A stretch of 5,526 nucleotides of DNA from NCBI GenBank assembly GCA_934500855.1, contig CAKSUH010000116.1, positions 1-5,526 of the forward strand, given 5' to 3'. The notes under the pieces were generated by a model. It was not told the origin of the DNA. It made no database searches and worked only from the letters and a program-made list of their open reading frames with translations. Of the stretch, positions 1-5,526 are shown piece by piece. A program made the position numbers and the translations under genes. Source of the stretch: an uncultured Eubacteriales bacterium (GTDB lineage: Bacteria > Bacillota > Clostridia > Oscillospirales > CAG-272). Numbering within the stretch: the first letter of the stretch is position 1; every line of letters starts with the position of its first letter.

Positions 1-1318
1 TTCCCGTACCGGGGTTGATTCGACTGTCCCCGATGAGAAGCCCCTTCTTCCCCGTCGGCGTTTTCTCCGCCGCCACCGTTACGGTGACCCGCTTCGCTTC
101 CAGAAGCTGAACTCCGACCTTCATCGGGCGGCAGAGAGTCACGGTCAGCGTATAAGTGCCGGCGGTCGCCCCCGTCAGGGTAAAAACGCCGTCATTCGCA
201 TCCACGGTCAGACCTTCCCCCTCCATGGTAAGGAAGCAGGTTTCATCGCCCCACGGGACGATTTCCATGCCGACCAGCCGCATGGGTTTTCCCGCAAGCA
301 GGGTCAGTTTTTCGGGCAGATTCATGCCCTCCTCCCCTGTGACGGTGACATGCTTCGGCAGAAAGAACTTGCTTCTCGCGTAGCCGACCTGCCCGTTCGG
401 AAGCAGAAACATCGCGAATTCGTCTCCCTCGGTTACCTCTCCCCTGCCGATGCAAAGGAATTCCTTTCCCGCCGGGTAGCTTGTCAGCACATTTGAGGCG
501 CTTTCGGTATCCGGCGTGCTCCGCAACTTCAGCGCGGGGTTCTCCCAGTTCAGCGTCACGATTTCGAACCGCGGACGCATATTATACTGATCCACGCTTT
601 CCGAAAGAAAGCCGTCCTCGGGAATCCCCCATGCGTCCAGGGTCGTTTTGCCGTCCGAAAGCAGAACCGTCAGATGCCCTTTTTCGTTGATGCGGCAGTC
701 CCTGACCGACAGCTTGTTGCCGTCCGCGTCCTTCATCAGTCCCTTTTGCAGTTCCCGCAGCCATTCGGTCAGCGTTCCCGCATAGCCCGCCGCCTGCGCC
801 CGTGTAAAATCGTTCTCTTCGGTCGGCGCGACAATGCTTCCGCCGACAATGCCGGCATCCACCTGTCTCCCGTCCGTCAGCGTAACCAGCAGATGCCCGT
901 TTTGGTCCAGACGGACGCTGCGGATGCCGACCCCGTTCTCGCCGTCCCGTCCGTTTTCGCCGTCCAGCCCGTCCTTGCCGTTCGCGCCGTCTTTCCCGTC
1001 TTTTCCGTCCTTGCCGTTTTCACCGAACGCCAATGACAGAAGCCATTCCTTCTCGCTTCCTCGGAAGCCGTTCTCCAAGGCAATCTCATAGGCGCTCTTG
1101 CCGTCCCTGCCGCCGAGAGAAGCGAGCCATTCGGTCACGCTCCCCGTAAATCCGTTTTCCACGGCAAGATCGTAAGCACTCTTTCCGTTTGTCCCGTCCT
1201 TGCCGTCAAGTCCCTTCATCATCCAAATGCCGCCCTTGGCAAGATTGAGCGTCAGCAGAACCGCAAGCAGAACGCCGACCGTCAGCAGTGCAATCAATAA
1301 TCCGTTGTTCCGCTTCAT
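1..1318 (-). CDS. Modular membrane-anchored surface protein: EW repeats, collagen-like tract, SH3b, Ig-like, start of SGNH/GDSL hydrolase domain (partial)
   Basis: The frame is open for 439 codons from the ATG at 1318 to the window edge, so the C-terminus is missing. Residues 1-6 are basic and 7-27 form a membrane segment, which suggests a signal anchor with the rest outside the cell. Two GKSAY...EWL repeats follow (45-70 and 73-99), then a collagen-like tract (99-131). A beta-type module (132-156), a degenerate third EW repeat (171-193) and a second beta module (204-231) come next. Residues about 252-320 resemble a bacterial SH3 domain (LKLRSTPD, then NGQVGYARSKFF). Residues about 325-416 are beta-rich and Ig-like, and a short linker leads to LLIGDSR (427-433). 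That motif looks like SGNH/GDSL block I, with S432 the would-be nucleophile. Translation probably couples to galT through the ATGA overlap; a purine-rich AAAGAGG lies only 2 bases before the ATG. I do not know a named gene for this. The anchored surface location is well supported and esterase activity is inferred. Confidence 0.85.
   Translation of the reverse strand, partial: MKRNNGLLIALLTVGVLLAVLLTLNLAKGGIWMMKGLDGKDGTNGKSAYDLAVENGFTGSVTEWLASLGGRDGKSAYEIALENGFRGSEKEWLLSLAFGENGKDGKDGKDGANGKDGLDGENGRDGENGVGIRSVRLDQNGHLLVTLTDGRQVDAGIVGGSIVAPTEENDFTRAQAAGYAGTLTEWLRELQKGLMKDADGNKLSVRDCRINEKGHLTVLLSDGKTTLDAWGIPEDGFLSESVDQYNMRPRFEIVTLNWENPALKLRSTPDTESASNVLTSYPAGKEFLCIGRGEVTEGDEFAMFLLPNGQVGYARSKFFLPKHVTVTGEEGMNLPEKLTLLAGKPMRLVGMEIVPWGDETCFLTMEGEGLTVDANDGVFTLTGATAGTYTLTVTLCRPMKVGVQLLEAKRVTVTVAAEKTPTGKKGLLIGDSRINPGTG
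359..565 (-). other. Bacterial SH3 (SH3b) domain within the surface protein
   Basis: Residues about 252-320 fit the SH3b pattern. The opening strand LKLRSTPDTES resembles the usual LNVRSGPSTSS. The middle AGKEFLCIG matches the hydrophobic strand after the first turn. The closing NGQVGYARSKFF matches the NGKTGYVSSKYL type end. These domains often bind peptidoglycan or other wall components in secreted Firmicute proteins. Binding here is inferred from the family. Confidence 0.7.
626..925 (-). repeat. Degenerate EW repeat flanked by two related beta-hairpin-like modules
   Basis: Two related stretches of the surface protein share a pattern: a charged strand, Asn, G-H-L, a hydrophobic strand, DG, and a polar strand. 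They are residues 132-156 (SVRLDQNGHLLVTLTDG) and 204-231 (CRINEKGHLTVLLSDG), and they sit 73 residues apart. Between them, residues 171-193 form a weakened EW repeat that keeps GY-x-G-x3-EWL. The N-terminal half thus looks like two successive EW-plus-beta units, the first of which carries the collagen-like insert. Confidence 0.6.
926..1024 (-). repeat. Collagen-like Gly-X-Y tract, Gly-Lys-Asp rich
   Basis: Residues 99-131 of the surface protein keep glycine at every third position for 11 triplets, plus one trailing glycine. The X and Y positions are mostly Lys-Asp, Glu-Asn, Ala-Asn, Leu-Asp and Arg-Asp, with no proline. A shorter Gly-X-Y run (residues 36-47) precedes the first EW repeat. Bacterial collagen-like tracts can trimerise or act as rod-like stalks. 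Charged Lys-Asp pairs could stabilise a triple helix in place of proline. Confidence 0.8.
1022..1186 (-). repeat. Two tandem 28-residue GKSAY...EWL repeats
   Basis: Residues 45-70 and 73-99 of the surface protein repeat with a period of 28 residues (84 bases). The shared pattern is GKSAY, two residues, A, one residue, ENGF, one residue, GS, two residues, EWL, one residue, SL. Such EW modules occur in many Firmicute surface and phage-like proteins, commonly next to collagen-like tracts. A short helical bundle or spacer role is inferred. A degenerate third copy lies further along. Confidence 0.8.
1238..1300 (-). other. Signal anchor / transmembrane segment
   Basis: Residues 7-27 of the surface protein are an unbroken run of Leu, Ile, Val, Ala, Thr and Gly with one Asn. 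They follow a short basic start (MKRNN), so the N-terminus should stay inside and the remainder outside. The segment lacks a good AXA signal peptidase site. Retention as an anchor is therefore more likely than cleavage, although cleavage after A27 is possible. Confidence 0.75.
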
Positions 1319-2826
1319 ATCCTCTTTCCGCCGACCGTGGCAACAAACCGCAGGAATGCTTCTCTTCCCGCTTCGGTACATTTGTAAACGCCCGCGTCCT
1401 CCAGAACACCCTCAAAGGTACGCCCGATCTCCCGGCGCAGGATGTCCTCCGCGTTCTCTTTGGTAAAGTCGTAATTCGCCGCAAACCGACCGACCCACTC
1501 CGCGTGCTTGGCAACGCGCTCGTCGGCGGCGGGGTCCTTCCCCTCGGCAAGCAGATCGGCAAGAACGCTCATTTCGTTCTTCAGTCGCGCGGGCAGAACC
1601 GCAAGTCCCATGACCTCAATCAGCCCGATATTTTCCTTCTTGATGTTATGCTTGTCCGCGTGCGGGTGATACAGCCCCAACGGATGCTCCGGCGTGGTCA
1701 GGTTGTTGCGCAGAACCAGATCCAGTTCGTAATCGCTCCCGCGGCGGCGCGCAATCGGCGTAACGGTGTTATGCTTCTCGCCGTCTGTCTCCGCCAGCAC
1801 CGTCGCGGCGGGATCGCTATAGGCTCTCCATGCGGAGAGAATGCGGTCGGCAAGCTCGGTCAGCCGGTCGCGGTCGGCTCCGCGCAGACGGATCACCGAC
1901 ATGGGCCAGTTGACGATGCCCGCACGGATTCCTTCAAAGCCCGCAAAGGTCAGCGGGATTTCGATCTCCGCACGCTCCATCGCAAAGGTATAGTGCCCGC
2001 CCTGCATATGGTCGTGCGTGAGGATAGACCCGCCGACGATGGGCAGATCGGCGTTGGAGCCGAGGAAGTAATGCGGCAGATAGGTGATGAAATCCAACTG
2101 CTTGACAAAGGTGCCGCGGTCGATCTTCATCGGGGTATGTTCGCCCGAGAGGACGATGCAATGCTCGTTATAGTAGACATACGGCGAATACTGGAGATAC
2201 CACTGCCTGCCGTCCAGCGTCAGCGGAATCAGGCGGTGCGAGGCGCGCGCGGCTTGCGTGAGACTGCCCGCAAAGCCCTCGTTCTCGCGGCAGAGCGCGC
2301 ACTTGGGGTAGCCCGTCTGCTTCTGCAGCTTTGCCGCCGCAATCGCTTTGGGGTCCTTTTCGGGCTTGGAGAGGTTGACGGTAATATCAAGCGTCCCGTA
2401 CCTGCCCGCATAGGTCCACTTGAGGTCGCGCCTGACCCGATAGGTGCGGATATAATCCGAGTTGCAGGCGAGGCTGTAGTACCAATCGGTAGCCGCCTCG
2501 GGCGACTGTGCATAGCGGCGGTTGAATTCGTCAATGACCCTGCTCGGGAGCGGGGTCAGGATTCCCATCAGCTCGGTGTCGAACAGATCGCGTCCCGTTA
2601 CGCCGTTGTCGGGGATGACCCCGTTTGCCACGGCGTAATCGCAAAGTTCCCCGAGCATTTCTTCAAGCGGGCGCCCGGTCGGCTCTCCCGCGCCTTCAAA
2701 TACACCGATGTGCAGTTTTTCCATCAGTCGGTTTTCAAAATAGACCCGATCACGCGGATCCGCAAGCCCGCAGGTTTCCGCATACGCGATCAGGTCCCTG
2801 ATCGTTTGACAAATCGAATGTTCCAT
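1315..2826 (-). CDS. galT: Class II galactose-1-phosphate uridylyltransferase (GalT)
   Basis: GalT swaps UMP between UDP-glucose and galactose-1-phosphate, giving glucose-1-phosphate and UDP-galactose, in the cytoplasmic Leloir pathway. The 503-residue product has the length of the Firmicute class II form (the E. coli class I enzyme is about 350). Diagnostic stretches include YSPYVYYNEHCIVLSGEH (213-230) and the signature DLPIVGGSILTHDHMQGG (260-277). TPIARRRG (356-363), LDLVLRNN (368-375) and KKENIGLIEVMGLAVLP (396-412) also fit. By analogy with the class I HPHGQ motif, H273 is the predicted uridylylated nucleophile, with H271 and Q275 flanking it. C176 and C179 (CALC) could be metal ligands. 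In the signature, M274 sits where an aromatic residue is usual. The ATG is preceded by GGAG at 2838-2841, 11 bases away, which is slightly long. No alternative in-frame start lies nearby. The gene has its own promoter, and its TGA overlaps the next gene's ATG. No galK or galE lies within the window. Confidence 0.97.
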   Translation of the reverse strand: MEHSICQTIRDLIAYAETCGLADPRDRVYFENRLMEKLHIGVFEGAGEPTGRPLEEMLGELCDYAVANGVIPDNGVTGRDLFDTELMGILTPLPSRVIDEFNRRYAQSPEAATDWYYSLACNSDYIRTYRVRRDLKWTYAGRYGTLDITVNLSKPEKDPKAIAAAKLQKQTGYPKCALCRENEGFAGSLTQAARASHRLIPLTLDGRQWYLQYSPYVYYNEHCIVLSGEHTPMKIDRGTFVKQLDFITYLPHYFLGSNADLPIVGGSILTHDHMQGGHYTFAMERAEIEIPLTFAGFEGIRAGIVNWPMSVIRLRGADRDRLTELADRILSAWRAYSDPAATVLAETDGEKHNTVTPIARRRGSDYELDLVLRNNLTTPEHPLGLYHPHADKHNIKKENIGLIEVMGLAVLPARLKNEMSVLADLLAEGKDPAADERVAKHAEWVGRFAANYDFTKENAEDILRREIGRTFEGVLEDAGVYKCTEAGREAFLRFVATVGGKRI

Positions 2827-2884
2827 TTCCGCTTTTTCTCCGTTCCGTCCCCGCAGGGAAATTCAATCTATTTATCCATAGTAT

Positions 2885-2913
2885 ATTATATCATGTTTTC
2901 CGTAGTTTGTAAA
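2885..2913 (-). promoter_or_regulatory. Sigma-A type promoter of galT, extended -10
   Basis: The minus strand has TTTACA (2908-2913), one mismatch from the consensus -35 box. An exact 17-base spacer separates it from a perfect TATAAT (2885-2890). A TG one base before the -10 box makes an extended -10 element. Transcription would start near 2878, leaving an untranslated leader of about 50 bases. The leader contains only a small TCCC-loop-GGGA hairpin (2848-2859) and no recognisable riboswitch. A weak CTAT-N6-ATAG inverted repeat (2868-2881) overlaps the presumed start site, but its arms are too short to call an operator. The promoter should drive galT and the coupled downstream gene. Confidence 0.85.
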
Positions 2914-2916
2914 TGC

Positions 2917-2932
2917 TTTTTTTCACTTTTTT
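2917..2932 (-). promoter_or_regulatory. A-tract UP-like element upstream of the galT promoter
   Basis: On the minus strand an A6 tract (2927-2932) and an A7 tract (2917-2923) are separated by GTG, with centres about 9.5 bases apart. They occupy about -39 to -54 relative to the predicted start site. This is where the alpha-subunit C-terminal domains of RNA polymerase contact an UP element. The region stands out sharply against the GC-rich surroundings. Function is inferred from position and composition. Confidence 0.5.
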
Positions 2933-2949
2933 CGGAAAGCGGAGGCAAC

Positions 2950-3006
2950 AAAAAATAAAAAAGGAAAATCCCGGAGCCGACTCCCGTAAAGAAGCCCGCC
3001 CCGGGA
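2950..3006 (-). terminator. Probable Rho-independent terminator of spoIIE
   Basis: About 35 bases after the spoIIE stop, the minus strand has TCCCGG (3001-3006) pairing with CCGGGA (2969-2974). A small nested GGAG-TCGG-CTCC hairpin lies inside the loop. A T-rich tract follows at once (TTTTCC, then T6-A-T6, 2968 down to 2950). The outer stem is only 6 bp and the loop is long (26 bases), so the strength is uncertain. The position and U-tract are right for ending the spoIIE transcript before the galT promoter. Confidence 0.55.
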
Positions 3007-3041
3007 AATACATTCCGGTTTTTGCCCGTATGCAACAATGC

Positions 3042-5492
3042 TCACTCTGCCGTGCCGATGCGCAGGGCAAGCGCCGAGCAATCGTCATGTGCGGGAAAGC
3101 CCGCCGCGTGACTGCAAATATCATAAACGATTCCCTCCGGCTCGCGCGTGCCGCAGGAAGCCAGATAGGCGGTCAGCCACTCGCACTCGGGATCGTCCTG
3201 AAGAATTCCGTCGCTTACCATGACGACCGTGTCCCCCGCGCGCAGATCGAATTCCGTTGTCTGCGCATCCAGCTTACGGATGATTCCGATGGGCGCACTG
3301 CCTGCCTGAAGGCGGCGGACCGTCCCCTCCCGCACAATGAAGCTGGGGGCGGCGCCGCTCTTGATGAATGAGGCTTTTCCGGTAATCAGGTCCAGCTCCA
3401 TCAGGTCCACCGTTGAGGAACACTCCCGCTCGCTGTCGGGACAGCGGGAAAGGATCAGATTGTTGAGCATCCGCAGGGCGGTTGCCGCACGGTTCCCTGC
3501 GCGGAGCATTTTTTCGAGAAAAACCGAACATAACCCCGAGGTCAGCGCCGCTTCCCTGCCCGCGCCCATCCCGTCGTTGATGAGGGCGTAAAAGTAATCC
3601 TTGCGGTTTGCAAACAGGTTTACGGTGTCGCCGCTGACCTCCTCCTCGGCAAGGTTGTACTGCGCCCCCGCCACCGAAAGCCGCCTCTGCGCCTGAAGGA
3701 GCATCGAGGAGGTTCCGTCCTCCACTTCAAAGGTCGGCTTTCCGAGCACCGACCCGCACATCTCGCCAAGGTCTCCGCGCAGGGTGTCGAGCGAAATTCT
3801 TGCCCGCTCGGTGTCAACGCCGCGGACGAAGATCTGCCTGCGGCGCCTGCCGTAGACCGTCACGCTCCCGAACCCGATGCCCGCGTCGCGCAGATAAACG
3901 CTCACGCGGTTCTCAAGCTCGGGATCCGAACGGTATTCGCCGCCGTCCTCTGCCAGCGCATCGTTGATCAGGCTTGCCGCCGCTTCGTAGTCCATTGCCA
4001 GAACCTCGGTCCGACTGCTCCGAAGCAATTCCCCCGTCAGGCGCGCACAGCCCGCGTTGATCTGCCGCAGGATCAGGTCCATGGAGCGGCACCGATGCCG
4101 CAGATGTTCGGGAATCTGCCCGTCATCCACGCGCCCTTTGGTGTGCAGCTGAGCGATCAGCGCACCCATTACCGCAAGCGTTTCGGAATATTCCAGCCCC
4201 CAGCAAACGGTTTTGTTCGGGCAATCGGCGCAGACCGCGTCAAACGAGGAATCGCAAATACGGCGCAGGTCCAGCGTACCGGGGCGTCGCAGACGGTCGC
4301 TGAGATTGTAGAACATCTCCGACAGTCCCGAAAACGCATCCGAGAGGTCGCGGAACCGTCCGTTGCTGTCCTCGTGACGGTCGCGTACCTGCCGCAGGGA
4401 GAGCGCAGTCTCTCCGTCCCCGACTGCGGGAGCGGCTCCGTCCGCACGGCGATCGGCAAAACCGAGCACCGGCGTCATCACCGTTCCGACCGCAAGATAT
4501 GCGGGGAGCAAAACAGCCGCCTCCGCCGCACCGAGAATGTAGACCGACCACCCGAGCGCACCGAGGCAGGCAAGCGGAATTCCGACCGTCCCCTTTCCGC
4601 GCCCGCGCAGACCGCCGCAGATGAGCGCGGCAATCAGGAAAGCGGGAATCAGGACGGGGCGGCAGGCAATGCCGCAAATCACACCCGCCGCGGCTCCGTA
4701 CCAGACGCCCGCAAAACACGCGGTGGCAAGGCTGAGCAGCAGGGCGAGCAGGAGCGAAACCGGAACCCCCGCAATCTCGGCAAAGTCCGCAGACCGGACC
4801 AGTGCCGCCATCAGAAAGCCCGCCGAAACCGGATAGAGCAGATAGCGGTCGCGTCTGCCCTCCAGTGCATTGGAGAACAGAATCACCGCCGCGGGCGCAA
4901 CGGTGACCGCGAGTGCCATTGCAAACCAATCGTAGAAGCGGAATCCGCCCGAGATGACCCGCGCCATCGAAACGGTCAGCATTCCCACCGCCGCAGTTGC
5001 GCTCCGCAGAGCAAGACTCTCGGAAAAGGTCGCGCGAAGCTGTTCGCCGAGCGCCGTCCGCCACCCGCCCGAGGCGCGGGCGGAAGAGCCTGTCCGAACG
5101 GCGGCGGGCGCGGGGTTCAGCAACTGCCGCAAAGCCTCCGGACGCGTGACCGCCGTCACGGGAGACTCCATCAGAATCCGCGAGGTCAGGCGCACCGCAG
5201 CCGCCACCGTGTAAACCACGATCATCGGCACGGGATTCTCCCCAAGCGCCACCTCCGCAAGAATCAGCCCGCCGAGAATGCCCGTCGCCTGCCCGCCCGA
5301 AGCGCACAGCAGAGCGATGCCGAACGGTCGGGTGTCAAACGCAAGCCGTCCAAGCCCCATCAGATACGCCATGCCGCCAAGCATCAGCTGTTTCCCGAGC
5401 CATACCAGCCTGCGGCGGCTTGCGGCAGGGTCCTTTTCCCCCAATCGTTCGGTCAGTCGGCTGACCCGGTTCGGTTTTGTGTTTTCCTGCAT
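3042..5492 (-). CDS. spoIIE: Stage II sporulation protein E (SpoIIE), membrane-anchored PP2C-type serine phosphatase
   Basis: SpoIIE dephosphorylates the anti-anti-sigma factor SpoIIAA-P, which frees sigma-F in the forespore. In Bacillus subtilis it also associates with FtsZ at the polar septum (family knowledge). The 816-residue product matches the usual length (B. subtilis about 827). Residues about 30-345 contain roughly ten hydrophobic membrane segments, with a hydrophilic loop at about 110-160. Residues about 345-590 are the cytoplasmic regulatory region, with a cysteine cluster (C413, C421, C424, C430). Residues about 598-812 are the PP2C domain. Predicted metal-binding aspartates are D622 (SGDTV), D640 (NDGMGAG), D761 (VSDG) and D803/D804 (HDDC). 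The 18-residue gap between the first two equals that of D610 and D628 in B. subtilis. I chose the ATG at 5492 because AAGGA lies 8 bases upstream. An in-frame GTG at 5522 would add 10 residues, and a start beyond the window edge cannot be excluded. The promoter lies outside the window. The gene ends in TGA and is followed by a probable terminator. Confidence 0.96.
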   Translation of the reverse strand: MQENTKPNRVSRLTERLGEKDPAASRRRLVWLGKQLMLGGMAYLMGLGRLAFDTRPFGIALLCASGGQATGILGGLILAEVALGENPVPMIVVYTVAAAVRLTSRILMESPVTAVTRPEALRQLLNPAPAAVRTGSSARASGGWRTALGEQLRATFSESLALRSATAAVGMLTVSMARVISGGFRFYDWFAMALAVTVAPAAVILFSNALEGRRDRYLLYPVSAGFLMAALVRSADFAEIAGVPVSLLLALLLSLATACFAGVWYGAAAGVICGIACRPVLIPAFLIAALICGGLRGRGKGTVGIPLACLGALGWSVYILGAAEAAVLLPAYLAVGTVMTPVLGFADRRADGAAPAVGDGETALSLRQVRDRHEDSNGRFRDLSDAFSGLSEMFYNLSDRLRRPGTLDLRRICDSSFDAVCADCPNKTVCWGLEYSETLAVMGALIAQLHTKGRVDDGQIPEHLRHRCRSMDLILRQINAGCARLTGELLRSSRTEVLAMDYEAAASLINDALAEDGGEYRSDPELENRVSVYLRDAGIGFGSVTVYGRRRRQIFVRGVDTERARISLDTLRGDLGEMCGSVLGKPTFEVEDGTSSMLLQAQRRLSVAGAQYNLAEEEVSGDTVNLFANRKDYFYALINDGMGAGREAALTSGLCSVFLEKMLRAGNRAATALRMLNNLILSRCPDSERECSSTVDLMELDLITGKASFIKSGAAPSFIVREGTVRRLQAGSAPIGIIRKLDAQTTEFDLRAGDTVVMVSDGILQDDPECEWLTAYLASCGTREPEGIVYDICSHAAGFPAHDDCSALALRIGTAE

Positions 5493-5500
5493 ATTCCATG

Positions 5501-5505
5501 TCCTT
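5501..5505 (-). promoter_or_regulatory. Shine-Dalgarno site of spoIIE
   Basis: On the minus strand the sequence reads AAGGGAAGGA. Its final AAGGA is separated by 8 bases from the ATG at 5492, which is ideal spacing. This favours that ATG over the in-frame GTG at 5522, whose own upstream region is cut off by the window edge. Another ATG at 5499 is out of frame. Confidence 0.6.
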
Positions 5506-5526
5506 CCCTTCTTCGGTTTCACCGTC

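Noticed and set aside
674..1036. A 120-codon plus-strand open frame with a repetitive Val-Phe-Ala-Val end, and the shifted minus-strand frame at 877-1089
   Set aside because: Both are shadows of the Gly-X-Y tract. The repeated GGC AAG GAC codons read in other frames give regular but meaningless patterns.
2848..2859. Small TCCC-loop-GGGA hairpin in the galT leader
   Set aside because: It is a 4-bp stem without a U-tract or any conserved riboswitch feature. It is too weak to call as an attenuator.
2868..2881. CTAT-N6-ATAG inverted repeat at the presumed galT transcription start
   Set aside because: The arms are only 4 bases and the region is AT-rich, so chance is likely. It does not match a GalR/LacI or cre operator pattern.
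1288..2958. A 556-codon open frame on the plus strand lying antisense to galT
   Set aside because: It is codon-aligned with galT (codon boundaries coincide at 1315), so antisense stops would need TTA, CTA or TCA codons in galT. This GC-rich gene evidently avoids them, which leaves the antisense frame open. The galT strand carries conserved family motifs and the antisense product resembles nothing I know.
2917..2968. Possible long hairpin between the T6-A-T6 tract and the A6/A7 tracts
   Set aside because: Pairing would be almost entirely A-T with mismatches. The two tracts are better explained separately as a terminator U-tract and an UP-like element.
4240..5307. A 355-codon open frame on the minus strand in another frame of spoIIE
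   Set aside because: It overlaps the spoIIE membrane region. Its product is Arg, Gly and Cys rich, typical of a shifted frame in high-GC DNA, while the spoIIE frame has recognisable membrane and phosphatase motifs.

Overview
The window holds three genes, all on the minus strand, so transcription runs from high to low coordinates. The GC content is high (roughly 60% by eye). The first gene encodes SpoIIE, which is found only in endospore-forming Firmicutes. Together these suggest a GC-rich spore-forming clostridium, possibly of the Oscillospiraceae or a neighbouring order. The taxonomic placement is an inference from gene content and base composition only.

Layout in the direction of transcription: (1) spoIIE, 5492 (or 5522) down to 3042, the membrane-bound PP2C phosphatase that activates sigma-F in the forespore. 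(2) A 215-base intergenic region (2827-3041) with a probable intrinsic terminator for spoIIE. It is followed by a very good housekeeping promoter: A-tract UP-like element, TTTACA, 17-base spacer, and TATAAT with an extended -10 TG. (3) galT, 2826 down to 1315, a class II galactose-1-phosphate uridylyltransferase of the Leloir pathway. (4) A long modular membrane-anchored, extracytoplasmic protein starting at 1318 and running off the left edge. Its start overlaps the galT stop by four bases (ATGA), so the two are almost certainly co-transcribed and probably translationally coupled.

The third gene is the least ordinary part. From its N-terminus it has a signal anchor, two copies of a 28-residue GKSAY...EWL repeat, a proline-free collagen-like Gly-X-Y tract rich in Gly-Lys-Asp, and a beta-hairpin-like module. 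These are followed by a degenerate third EW repeat with a second beta module, a bacterial SH3 domain and an Ig-like domain. The visible part ends in a hydrophobic strand followed by Gly-Asp-Ser-Arg, which looks like block I of an SGNH/GDSL esterase. The rest lies outside the window. Coupling a UDP-galactose-forming enzyme to a possible surface esterase suggests a link to galactose-containing cell-surface glycans, but this is inference. I saw no RNA genes, CRISPR arrays, insertion sequences or attachment sites. No stretch longer than 300 bases lacks a gene.
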